NCBI RefSeq assembly: GCF_006716565.1
Contig: NZ_VFPG01000001.1
Span: forward strand, 372,001-436,000
Length of the DNA: 64,000 bases
Origin: Nocardia bhagyanarayanae
Lineage (GTDB): Bacteria > Actinomycetota > Actinomycetes > Mycobacteriales > Mycobacteriaceae
Direction of reading: 5' to 3'
Every line of letters starts with the position of its first letter. The first letter of the stretch is position 1. A program made the position numbers and the translations under genes. Positions 57,490 to 64,000 of the stretch are shown here, piece after piece. A model generated the notes under the pieces. That model was not told where the DNA came from and searched no databases. It was given only the letters and a program-made list of their open reading frames with translations.

Positions 57490-57505
57490 CTAAACCGCGC
57501 GCACG

Positions 57506-58000
57506 TCACCAAACCGAGTCGGTGACGCCCTTTCCGGTTTCGGGCTTGTCCTCGATGGTCTCCACATCGGTGAAGACCAGTTCCGCGTCATCGCGCTCGG
57601 CGGCGCCCGGCGGCGCGACGGAAACCGGCGGCTCCGTCGGGATCTCGCTCTGGAAGTCGGGCATTCCGGGGATCACGTCGGAGAGCTTGGGCAGCCGCGC
57701 CCGCTCCTCCGCCAAGGGCGCCATGACTTGCTCGCTCTTTTTGAACACATCCTCGGCGGCCTGCTGGGCCAGCCGAGTGATGGCTTTGGCGATGTCCTCG
57801 TAGCTGTATTCGTCGATGCCGCTGCCGAATTTGGTTTGGATGACCACCCCGTTGGCGTTCACCGTCACCGAGATCTGCCGGTCCCTGGTGCTCGCCGTGG
57901 CGGTGAGCTTGACCCGCTGCTGCTGCATCTCGGCGATCTCGCGGATGCGGCTGCGGAATTCGTCCATCACATCGGCGATCTCGGCATCGCGTCTTGCCAT
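57506..58000 (-). CDS. YbaB/EbfC-family protein upstream of the giant gene
   Basis: Predicted 164-aa protein. The start chosen is ATG at 57998-58000 (MARRDAEIADVM), with a GGAG about 15 nt upstream; the open frame before it is longer but shows no domain. Residues ~1-100 have a YbaB-like core (MDEFRSRIREIAEMQQQ, then ISVTVNANGVVIQTKFG and a final helix), followed by a Pro/Asp/Glu tail. It ends 16 nt before the giant ATG and is therefore in the same operon. Related YbaB-like proteins serve as ESX-linked accessory proteins; DNA binding is possible but unproven. Its position suggests a role in expression or handling of the giant protein. Confidence 0.65.
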   Translation of the reverse strand: MARRDAEIADVMDEFRSRIREIAEMQQQRVKLTATASTRDRQISVTVNANGVVIQTKFGSGIDEYSYEDIAKAITRLAQQAAEDVFKKSEQVMAPLAEERARLPKLSDVIPGMPDFQSEIPTEPPVSVAPPGAAERDDAELVFTDVETIEDKPETGKGVTDSVW

Positions 58001-58076
58001 CCAGTTCTCACCCACTCCACAAACTCTCATGGCGGTCCGAGAGGACCGCCCGCCAACTACCAGCAACCGGTCCGGA

Positions 58077-58394
58077 TCAGATGTTCTCGAACTGCTCTCG
58101 GCGCTTCTGCTCCTCGCGTTCGGCGTTGGTCGCGTTCTGGAACTGGCCGTCGGAGAGCTTGCCCCAGGACTTGGCCATGGTCCGTGTGCCCTCGACAGCG
58201 CCCTCGAGCTGGTATTTGAGACCCTTCGGATCATCCATGAACTTCTTGCCGAAGACCGGGTCGGAACTGACGATCGCGATCAGCGAATCCAGTTGCGCCT
58301 GCACTCGATCCGCGAGGGCGTCCATGCGGTCGCGGACCTTGCCGGTGTCGGTGCCCGCGATGCGCTGCTTCTCCACAAAACTCTCGACGTCCAC
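58077..58394 (-). CDS. Small helical ESX-locus protein, function unknown
   Basis: Predicted 105-aa, charged helical protein starting with GTG at 58392-58394 (ribosome site AGAGAGG upstream). It has a coiled-coil-like RDRMDALADRVQAQLDSLIAI, a loop with DPVFGKKFMDDPKG and a C-terminal helix with SWGKL. It is not a WXG100 protein in the strict sense (no WXG) but has the size and composition of ESX-locus small proteins. It lies 76 nt upstream of the YbaB-like gene and begins the giant-gene operon. Function unknown. Confidence 0.55.
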   Translation of the reverse strand: MDVESFVEKQRIAGTDTGKVRDRMDALADRVQAQLDSLIAIVSSDPVFGKKFMDDPKGLKYQLEGAVEGTRTMAKSWGKLSDGQFQNATNAEREEQKRREQFENI

Positions 58395-58511
58395 GGGGCA
58401 CCTCTCTTCTCACAACGCCCGTACCAGCCACAAAGCGGCTGATACGCAGATCTTTCCGACCATTCTGGCACCTCGGCCGACGATGCGGGCCGATTAACCG
58501 GCGTGAGAAGC

Positions 58512-58529
58512 TAAAGAACCCGTTAGGAA
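58512..58529 (+). promoter_or_regulatory. Direct repeat TAAAGAA-CCCG-TTAGGAA
   Basis: Heptamers 11 bp apart, 118 nt upstream of the 105-aa gene (in opposite orientation). It is part of the four-element set at 7837, 8063, 58512 and 60496. Confidence 0.35.
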
Positions 58530-58546
58530 TTCGCCATCGATCCGTT

Positions 58547-58582
58547 CCCTGTTGTTAACCCGCAATGGGCAGGCAACCAGGG
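58547..58582 (-). terminator. Possible stem-loop after the 531-aa gene
   Basis: Reading the minus strand: CCCTGGTTG, then CCC-loop-GGG, then CAACAGGG, starting directly after the TGA. The outer stem has a bulge and no U-run, so it is a weak terminator or attenuator candidate. Confidence 0.3.
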
Positions 58583-60178
58583 TCAGGCGTCGACCATCCC
58601 GTTGCGCTCCTGGAAGCGCTGCTCGAACTCCGCGATGTAGCGCGAGGGCGCGATCGAGGACGAGGACTGCTCCAGCACACCGTCATCGGCGATGTAGAAC
58701 AGCGCACGGCCGATGGCGATCTCCCCCGGCGCGGTCGGCACGTAGACCATCCAACCGCAGCTGATGCGGTCGGCGCGCAGCTGATCCAGCGGATAGCCGG
58801 TGGTGTCGAGATCGCGCTCGAGAATGTAGCGGCGCACCTGATCGATGGCCTCGTCCTCGGCCATCGGATCCGGCAGCGTGGTGGCCACGCCTGCCATGGT
58901 GAGCTGGTAGAAGGCGCTGTCGATATCGTAGCCACCCTCGTCACCGAAGACGCTGATCAGCGTATCCCTGGTCACCACACCGGCTTCCGCGGCCGAGACC
59001 AGCGTGGCCACGGCGGCGACCTGTCCGTCGGTGGGCTCGCCGACCAGGCTGGCGATCACGTTGGTCACCGTCTGAGCGGTCCAGATACCGGGCACGGCCT
59101 CGGCGAGCTGATCGGCCCCCGGCGATTCGGCGCGGTACCAGCGACCGCCCTCCCACCAGTAGCAGAACGACAGCAAACCGCTGGCGGCCCGAGGATTCAG
59201 CACCGGGTTCGCCACCCACGCCGGAGCGCCCGCGTAGTACGCGGGCAGCTGCTCGCCCTGGTTGTACGCCGCGTCCAAGGCGGGCGCGTTCCAGACACCA
59301 CCGGAGAGCACGGCCCGGCCACCAGGCAGCATGTACAGGGTCGAGCCGCCCCGCTTGGCGCCTTCGAACCAGCCCAGCGCGGGCAGAATACGCGGCCCCC
59401 ACTCGGAACCGACGGCGACGAACGCGGCCGCCAACACCGCCCAGCGGGCCCACAACGTGGGCAGCGCCGGGAAATCGCGCTCCGAGATCGTCCCGCGCAC
59501 ACCGGCTTCCCGGTCCGCGCGCGCCAAGGCGGCAGCCTCGGCCGGGGTGCGGGACTGGCGGTTGCCGTGACTCACGTACGCGGCCAGCCACACCGGCAGC
59601 CGCTCGCGCGGATTGGCTTCCAGGTCGGCCTGATACACCTCGGCCGGGAACAGGTGATCGTCCGGGAAAGGCTCGTCACCGTAGTCGTAGTCGATATCCA
59701 GCTGACCGGCCGGCGTCAGCTGCAACAGCAGCCGCCACCACGGGCCGTCGCCCATGGCGGCGGACACCTCCCGGTGCCTGCGCACCAGCTCCAGCACCGC
59801 CTCCGACGGCTGGATGCGGACCGAACGCTGCTGATCGTCGCTGAACACGATCTGCGCGACCTCGGCGACCGCGGTGAAAGCGAACACCGCGTCCAGCTTG
59901 GACCAGCCCTGCGGGCCGCCGGTGGCCAGTTCGCGGGCCAGATTGTGGCCGATCTCGCGGGCCTGCTCGGCCGGGTCGACGGTTTCGGGCTCCGGCTCCG
60001 GCTTGGAATCACCCAGCGAGAACTCCACATCGGGTTCGTCGCTGCTCTCCTCGAACGCCTGCTGGAACGCCTGCTGGAACTCCTGGTCGGCGCGCTGCTC
60101 GGGTGTGAGATTCGGCTGCTGATCGCCCGGGACCTGGTTGTCGCGTGCCTCGTCGTTCGGGCCTTCTGGGCTGGTCAC
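58583..60178 (-). CDS. Large cytosolic protein of unknown function (ESX-linked)
   Basis: Predicted 531-aa protein. The start chosen is GTG at 60176-60178 (VTSPEGPN), since AGAGGAG lies nine bases upstream; the frame opens a little earlier. Residues ~1-60 are acidic and disordered (QAFQQAFEES, then PEPEPETVDPAE). Then follow an alpha/beta region (SKLDAVFAFTAVAEVAQIVF ... DDQQRSVRIQPSEAVLELV), a long middle with GGSTLYMLPGGRAVLSGGVW and a C-terminal ~90 aa with RISCGWMVYVPTAP... and an IGRALFYIADDG strand, vaguely like immunity proteins of the Imm35/YrhB type. There is no signal peptide. It is a candidate partner or immunity-like gene for the giant operon; unproven. Confidence 0.5.
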   Translation of the reverse strand: MTSPEGPNDEARDNQVPGDQQPNLTPEQRADQEFQQAFQQAFEESSDEPDVEFSLGDSKPEPEPETVDPAEQAREIGHNLARELATGGPQGWSKLDAVFAFTAVAEVAQIVFSDDQQRSVRIQPSEAVLELVRRHREVSAAMGDGPWWRLLLQLTPAGQLDIDYDYGDEPFPDDHLFPAEVYQADLEANPRERLPVWLAAYVSHGNRQSRTPAEAAALARADREAGVRGTISERDFPALPTLWARWAVLAAAFVAVGSEWGPRILPALGWFEGAKRGGSTLYMLPGGRAVLSGGVWNAPALDAAYNQGEQLPAYYAGAPAWVANPVLNPRAASGLLSFCYWWEGGRWYRAESPGADQLAEAVPGIWTAQTVTNVIASLVGEPTDGQVAAVATLVSAAEAGVVTRDTLISVFGDEGGYDIDSAFYQLTMAGVATTLPDPMAEDEAIDQVRRYILERDLDTTGYPLDQLRADRISCGWMVYVPTAPGEIAIGRALFYIADDGVLEQSSSSIAPSRYIAEFEQRFQERNGMVDA

Positions 60179-60418
60179 GGTGCAGCTATCTCCTCTTCCA
60201 CGCACCTGTGACCGGAATCCCGACGGGGCGTCCGGTCACAGGCTAGAGCCGACTTGCTGTCCTTCATCCTGGCACAGGATGTCGAAGAGCGACCCGGCAA
60301 GCCGAAACCCTCACCCCTCGGCAGGATTTGCGGGCCCGCCGTGGCGGACCTCGGCCGGCCTTCGTAGGGCAGGACGAGGCCGCGGTGCTGCTGGCGGACC
60401 GGGGTGCTGGTCATCGAC

Positions 60419-60430
60419 TCCTTCGAAGGA
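60419..60430. promoter_or_regulatory. 12-bp perfect palindrome TCCTTCGAAGGA
   Basis: Dyad-symmetric operator-like site about 150 nt upstream of the response regulator. No match to a known site recognised. Confidence 0.3.
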
Positions 60431-60495
60431 AGCAGCTGCGAGGAATTCTCGCGCACCCGGCAGTCGTTCGTCTCGCTCACGAGCGGCGACTTCCC

Positions 60496-60512
60496 TAAGA
60501 ATCTGTCAAGGT
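60496..60512 (+). promoter_or_regulatory. Direct repeat TAAGAAT-CTG-TCAAGGT
   Basis: Imperfect heptamers with 10-bp period on the plus strand, ~70-86 nt upstream of the response regulator. Similar to the perfect element at 8063, so possibly an autoregulatory site. Confidence 0.35.
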
Positions 60513-60581
60513 CTCGAGTGCGCCGGTCCCCACCACCCGATACCCCTGCGGACGGAACCTCCGATTTGCGAGGATCTGGAC

Positions 60582-61256
60582 GTGAGACTTGCGATAGTCG
60601 AAGACGACCCCGGAGTCGGCGACGCCCTCGTCGCGGCGCTGCGTGCCAAGGACTATCAGGCCGATCATCTCCGGCGCGGCGCCGACCTGCTGCTCACCCA
60701 CGATCGCTACGACGCCGTCATCCTCGACCTCGGGCTCCCCGACATGGACGGGCTGGACGTGCTGCGCAAACTCCGCGAGGTCAGCTCGGTGCCGGTCCTC
60801 ATCCTCACCGCGCGCAGCAGCGAACGTGCCATCATCCGCGGCCTGCGCGCCGGAGCCGACGACTACCTGACGAAGCCGCCGCGCGTCGGCGAGCTGGTGG
60901 CGCGCCTGGAAACCGTCACCCGTCGCGCCGGTACCCCCACCGCCCCCGCGCAATTGGTTGTGGTGACCGGCGATGTCCGCGTCGACCTGAAAGCACGCAC
61001 CGTCGAGGTCGCGGGCGCCCCGATCACGCTCACGCACAAGGAATTCGAACTGGTGCGCGTCCTCGTGGAACGGCCGGGTTCCGCCGTCAGCCGCCAGGAA
61101 CTCATGGACCGCATCTGGGGCGACGCCTTCGCCGCCATCTCCCGCGCCCTCGACGTTCACATGGCCGCGCTGCGCGCCAAACTCCAGCGACCCCACCTCA
61201 TCACCACCATCCGTGGCTACGGGTACCGATGGGAGACGGAGCACACGGGTCTCTGA
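60582..61256 (+). CDS. OmpR-family response regulator (orphan)
   Basis: Predicted 224-aa DNA-binding response regulator starting with GTG at 60582 (VRLAIVEDDPG), eight bases after AGGA. Receiver: D8/D9 pocket, phospho-acceptor D49 in LDLGLPDMDG, T76 in LTARS and K98 in YLTKPP (note P rather than F after KP). C-terminal winged helix (~125-220): TLTHKEFELVRVLVERPG, DVHMAALRAKL and TTIRGYGYRW. Its histidine kinase is not in the window, since the next genes run opposite. Its direct-repeat-like upstream site recurs at three other places in this locus, suggesting it controls ESX genes. It is one of only two plus-strand genes here. Confidence 0.85.
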   Translation: MRLAIVEDDPGVGDALVAALRAKDYQADHLRRGADLLLTHDRYDAVILDLGLPDMDGLDVLRKLREVSSVPVLILTARSSERAIIRGLRAGADDYLTKPPRVGELVARLETVTRRAGTPTAPAQLVVVTGDVRVDLKARTVEVAGAPITLTHKEFELVRVLVERPGSAVSRQELMDRIWGDAFAAISRALDVHMAALRAKLQRPHLITTIRGYGYRWETEHTGL

Positions 61257-61335
61257 CGGCTACTGCCATCCACGTGCCTGGAACACGCGCCGCAAGACTC
61301 GTCGCCACGCGCCGACCACTCTCGGCAGGCCCCGG

Positions 61336-61352
61336 GCGGTTGCCGAAACCGC
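61336..61352. terminator. Weak stem-loop between convergent genes
   Basis: GCGGTT-GCCGA-AACCGC (6-bp perfect stem) between the response regulator and the proline-rich gene. There is no U-run, so it is a minor candidate. Confidence 0.25.
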
Positions 61353-61387
61353 TCGCGGGGAGGCGGAGCCGACCGACGGGCCGGTGA

Positions 61388-64000
61388 TCACGCGGAGAAG
61401 ATGCGTTCGCGGCGAGCCGGATCGGACAGCACGTCGCGGATCAGCATGCCGAGGTCGAGATCGGGCGCCACAGCGGGGTAACGCACGTCGCACAGCACAG
61501 AGCCGGCGACCGACAGCACGAAACGCGTTGTGCGCTCGTTGATTCGATCCCATCCGACGATGACTTGCCCGGCCTCGAGGTCGACCGTCCGGCCGGCGAC
61601 ACGCAGCAGGAGCCGACCGCGGTCACGGTAGAACACCAGCCGCGTCTCACCGACAGTGCCGTAGACGCCGGCCACTGGACCGAGACCCGTGTTCATGGCG
61701 CGCAGATCACCGGTACCCAAATCCAGTTCGGAGAACTCGCCGAACCCGGTGTGCGACCGGACGACAATAGTGTTCCCCCGCGGCTGCGCGCTCTCGCCGC
61801 CGGGACCGCGCCCACTGCCGAACACCGAGGCACGCGGCAGCGCCCGCGAAGAACGCGCGGGCGCACTCGGGGCCGCCGCACCCGGCATCCCGGCCGCGCC
61901 CATCGCACCCGCCTGCGAACCATTCGAGGCGGGGAAACCGTTACCGGAGTGACCGTTCGCGCCGTTCGGCTGGTCATGACCGTTCGACGACCACGGCGCC
62001 CGCTGTTCGCCGGTCTGCCCTGTGGATTCGCCGCCGTTGGAGCCGTTCGAGGGCGAGTCGTACTGCGGCGCGGGCGGATCCTGACGAACCGGTGCGGGCG
62101 CGTCGTAGTGTCCGGCGCCGGGCGCATCCGGAAGACCGAATCCATTGCCGCCTTGCCCGTTACGAGTTCCGTCACCTGACGGATACGGCACGTCGACCGC
62201 GGATCCCGGCGGTTGCGGCGAACCACCGGGAGACCCGAATCCGTTGCCCGAACCCGGCTGCCCCAGGTTTGGCGGCGATTCCGGGCGCTCCGGCAGTGGA
62301 GCCTGTGGCGAAGGCGGAACCGACTGCGGTGGGACCTCCGGAACCCCCGGGATCGGTGACACCGGCGGGACCGACCATTGCGGCGGCGTCACCGGCGCAA
62401 CCTGTTGCCCAGGCGGGAACGGCTGCGCGGAGGAAGATTCGCGCGCAGACGAAACCGGGAACTCCGGCGGCACCGATGGTTCCGACGACGGCAGCCACGG
62501 CGAGGCCGTCTGCCCGGGCGGAACCGGCTGCGGGGGCGCGGACGGCTGCGGCAACGGAGGTTCCGGCGCTGACGGAACCGAAAACTCCGGCAGCGTAGGC
62601 GGCACCGAAGGCAGCGGCGTCTCCGGCAACGACGGCGCAGGCCACGATGGGACGAGCTGCCCGGACGGAACCGGCTCCGGCGTCCGCAATTCCGACGCAG
62701 GCGGAACCTGGAACTCCGGCAGCGCAGGCGTCGAAGGCACAGGCGGTTCCGACAACGACGGCGCATGCCACGGTGAGACCGGCGACAGGGGCGGCACCTC
62801 TTGCCCAGGCGCGACCGGCTGCGGTGACGGAGATTCCGGAGCAGACGGAACCGAAAATGCCGGCGGCACAGGCGTCGAAGGCAACGACGGTTCAGGCGAC
62901 GACGGAGCTGGCCACGATGGGACCGGCTGCCCAGGCGGGAACGGCTGAGCGCTCTGCGATTCCGGCGCAGATGGGACCGGGGACTCCGGCAGCGCGGGCG
63001 GCACCGAAGGCACAGATGGTTCCGGCCACGACGGCGCAGGCGACGATGGGACCGGCTGCCCAGGCGGGTACGGCTGCGACGACGGAGGCTCCGGCGCGGG
63101 CGCGACCGGGAACTCCGGCGGCACCGAAGGCACAGATGGTTCCGGCCACGACGGCGCAGGCCACGATGGGACCGGCTGTCCCGGCGAGTACGGCTGCCCG
63201 GGCAGGTACGGCTGCGACGACGGAGGCTCCGGCGCGGGCGCGACCGGGAACTCCGGCGACACCGGCGGCACCGAAGGCACAGATGGTTCCGGCCACGACG
63301 GCGCAGGCCACGATGGGACCGGCTGTCCCGGCGAGTACGGCTGCCCCGGCGGGTACGACTGCCCAGGCGGGAGCGGCTGCGACGACGGAGGCTCCGGCGC
63401 GGGCGCGACCGGGAACTCCGGCGTCACCGGCGGAACCGAAGGCACAGGCAGCGACGGATCCTCGAAGGCCGGAGTGCCCGGAGGCTTCGGCGCCGTAGGA
63501 ATCTCCGGGAGCGGCGGAACCGGCTGCCCAGGCGGGAACGGCTGCGGGAGCGGCTGTTCCGGCGACGGCGGCGCAGGCCACGGTGGGACCGGTGGTGCCG
63601 GCCACCCAGGCGGCAAGGGCTGCGGCAGCTCGGGTTCGGGCAGCGGCGGTCGCGGAGGTACCGGGAACGGAGGCCTCGGCGGCACCGGCCCGCCAGGCGG
63701 GAACGGTTGCGGCGGCCGAGGTTCCGGCATCGGGGGACGCGGCGGGGCCGGGAACGGAGGTTTCGGTGGCACCGGCCCGCCAGGCGGGAACGGCTGCGGC
63801 GGCCGAGGTTCCGGCATCGGCGGACGCGGCGGGGTCGGTCGCTCCGGTGGCACGGGCAGAACAGGAGGCACAGGCGGCGACGGGTTCTCCGGGATCGGAG
63901 GCTGCGGTGCCGGAGGGATCTCCGGGCGCGGCGGGACCGGCGGTCGCGGTTCCGGAGGAGCCTCCGGGAGCGGCCGCACCGGCGGTTGCGGAGGCTTCGG
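61388..64000 (-). CDS. Proline-rich repeat protein with C-terminal domain (5' partial)
   Basis: The open frame continues through the right edge, so the N terminus is missing. The first ~500 visible residues are almost pure Pro/Ser/Glu repeats (PEPPSSQP, PVPSWPAPSWPE, PPGQPVP), followed by Gly/Ser/Asn segments and a compact C-terminal ~125-aa domain: NTIVVRSHTGFGEFSELDLG, then GVYGTVGETRLVFYRDRG, RTVDLEAGQVIVGWD and LDLGMLIRDVLSD. That domain looks like an all-beta fold with a final helix; I do not recognise the family. Low-complexity Pro runs usually mean an extended surface or cell-wall spacer. The stop is TGA at 61388-61390. Confidence 0.5.
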   Translation of the reverse strand, partial: PKPPQPPVRPLPEAPPEPRPPVPPRPEIPPAPQPPIPENPSPPVPPVLPVPPERPTPPRPPMPEPRPPQPFPPGGPVPPKPPFPAPPRPPMPEPRPPQPFPPGGPVPPRPPFPVPPRPPLPEPELPQPLPPGWPAPPVPPWPAPPSPEQPLPQPFPPGQPVPPLPEIPTAPKPPGTPAFEDPSLPVPSVPPVTPEFPVAPAPEPPSSQPLPPGQSYPPGQPYSPGQPVPSWPAPSWPEPSVPSVPPVSPEFPVAPAPEPPSSQPYLPGQPYSPGQPVPSWPAPSWPEPSVPSVPPEFPVAPAPEPPSSQPYPPGQPVPSSPAPSWPEPSVPSVPPALPESPVPSAPESQSAQPFPPGQPVPSWPAPSSPEPSLPSTPVPPAFSVPSAPESPSPQPVAPGQEVPPLSPVSPWHAPSLSEPPVPSTPALPEFQVPPASELRTPEPVPSGQLVPSWPAPSLPETPLPSVPPTLPEFSVPSAPEPPLPQPSAPPQPVPPGQTASPWLPSSEPSVPPEFPVSSARESSSAQPFPPGQQVAPVTPPQWSVPPVSPIPGVPEVPPQSVPPSPQAPLPERPESPPNLGQPGSGNGFGSPGGSPQPPGSAVDVPYPSGDGTRNGQGGNGFGLPDAPGAGHYDAPAPVRQDPPAPQYDSPSNGSNGGESTGQTGEQRAPWSSNGHDQPNGANGHSGNGFPASNGSQAGAMGAAGMPGAAAPSAPARSSRALPRASVFGSGRGPGGESAQPRGNTIVVRSHTGFGEFSELDLGTGDLRAMNTGLGPVAGVYGTVGETRLVFYRDRGRLLLRVAGRTVDLEAGQVIVGWDRINERTTRFVLSVAGSVLCDVRYPAVAPDLDLGMLIRDVLSDPARRERIFSA

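Larger units (their letters stand above)
60179..60581. other. Divergent intergenic region
   Basis: 403 nt between the 531-aa gene (minus) and the response regulator (plus). It holds a perfect 12-bp palindrome (60419-60430, TCCTTCGAAGGA), a TAAGAAT direct repeat (60496-60512) and presumably both promoters. No ORF in it is convincing. Confidence 0.6.

Noticed and set aside
60175..60480. 101-codon minus-strand frame in the divergent region
   Set aside because: Overlaps the start of the 531-aa gene and has no domain or ribosome site.
60138..61256. 372-codon version of the response regulator
   Set aside because: The N-terminal extension has no domain; the receiver begins at the GTG at 60582.
62647..63498. 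Plus-strand Ala/Thr-rich frame
   Set aside because: Reverse image of the proline-rich repeats.
1..64000. tRNA, rRNA, riboswitch, transposase, att site
   Set aside because: No cloverleaf, rRNA motif, transposase-like ORF or terminal inverted repeat found on reading both strands.

Overview
The window is high-GC DNA that encodes an ESX / type VII secretion accessory locus of an actinobacterium. A Mycobacteriales organism, most probably Nocardia, is inferred from the mix of PE-, PPE-, EspA/EspC/EspD- and EspG-like proteins, YbaB-family proteins and a CpnT-like N-terminal domain. Nearly every gene lies on the minus strand, so transcription runs from the right end to the left. None of the ESX core machine (EccB, EccC, EccD, mycosin, EsxA/B) is present here.

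Right end (64.0-57.5 kb): a truncated proline-rich protein; a lone plus-strand OmpR-family response regulator; a 531-aa cytosolic protein of unknown function; a 105-aa protein; and a YbaB/EbfC-like protein that ends 16 nt before the giant gene.

Centre (57,489-9,070): one uninterrupted reading frame of 16,139 codons, about 1.7 MDa, covers three quarters of the window. It starts with a WXG100-like, CpnT-type helical domain and a glycine hairpin region, continues through low-complexity acidic linkers, and then carries a long series of enzyme-like modules. These are an alpha/beta-hydrolase (DUF1023) relic, nine papain-fold (glutamine-deamidase-like) modules, two large internal duplications (A1/A2 and B1/B2), an edema-factor/ExoY-like cyclase module, a PD-(D/E)XK nuclease-like module, a sigma-factor-like region, an XRE-like HTH, nine extra sigma-region-4-like HTHs, a PI3/4-kinase-like module, an RsbW-like ATPase fold, an HExxH zincin, two GGDEF-like modules, a phosphopantetheinyl transferase, three LuxR-type HTHs and a terminal methyltransferase-like fold. 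The layout resembles a polymorphic or multifunctional toxin, or an effector warehouse, delivered by ESX. The stop codon of the giant gene overlaps the start of a 220-aa CxxC-rich protein, a candidate chaperone or partner.

Left end (8.4-0 kb): between 7.6 and 8.4 kb lies a broken duplicate of the 3' end of the CxxC gene and a small plus-strand gene. Then come a 687-aa EF-hand-containing ESX substrate-like protein, EspG-1, an EspD-like protein, a second YbaB-like protein, and (behind a possible promoter at 3.9 kb) a tightly packed espC-like / espA-like / PE / PPE / espG-2 operon. The two EspG proteins suggest two substrate sets. A working model is that the Esp/PE/PPE proteins are substrates or co-substrates, the EspGs and CxxC protein are chaperones, and the giant protein is the main effector. 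No convincing immunity gene lies next to it.
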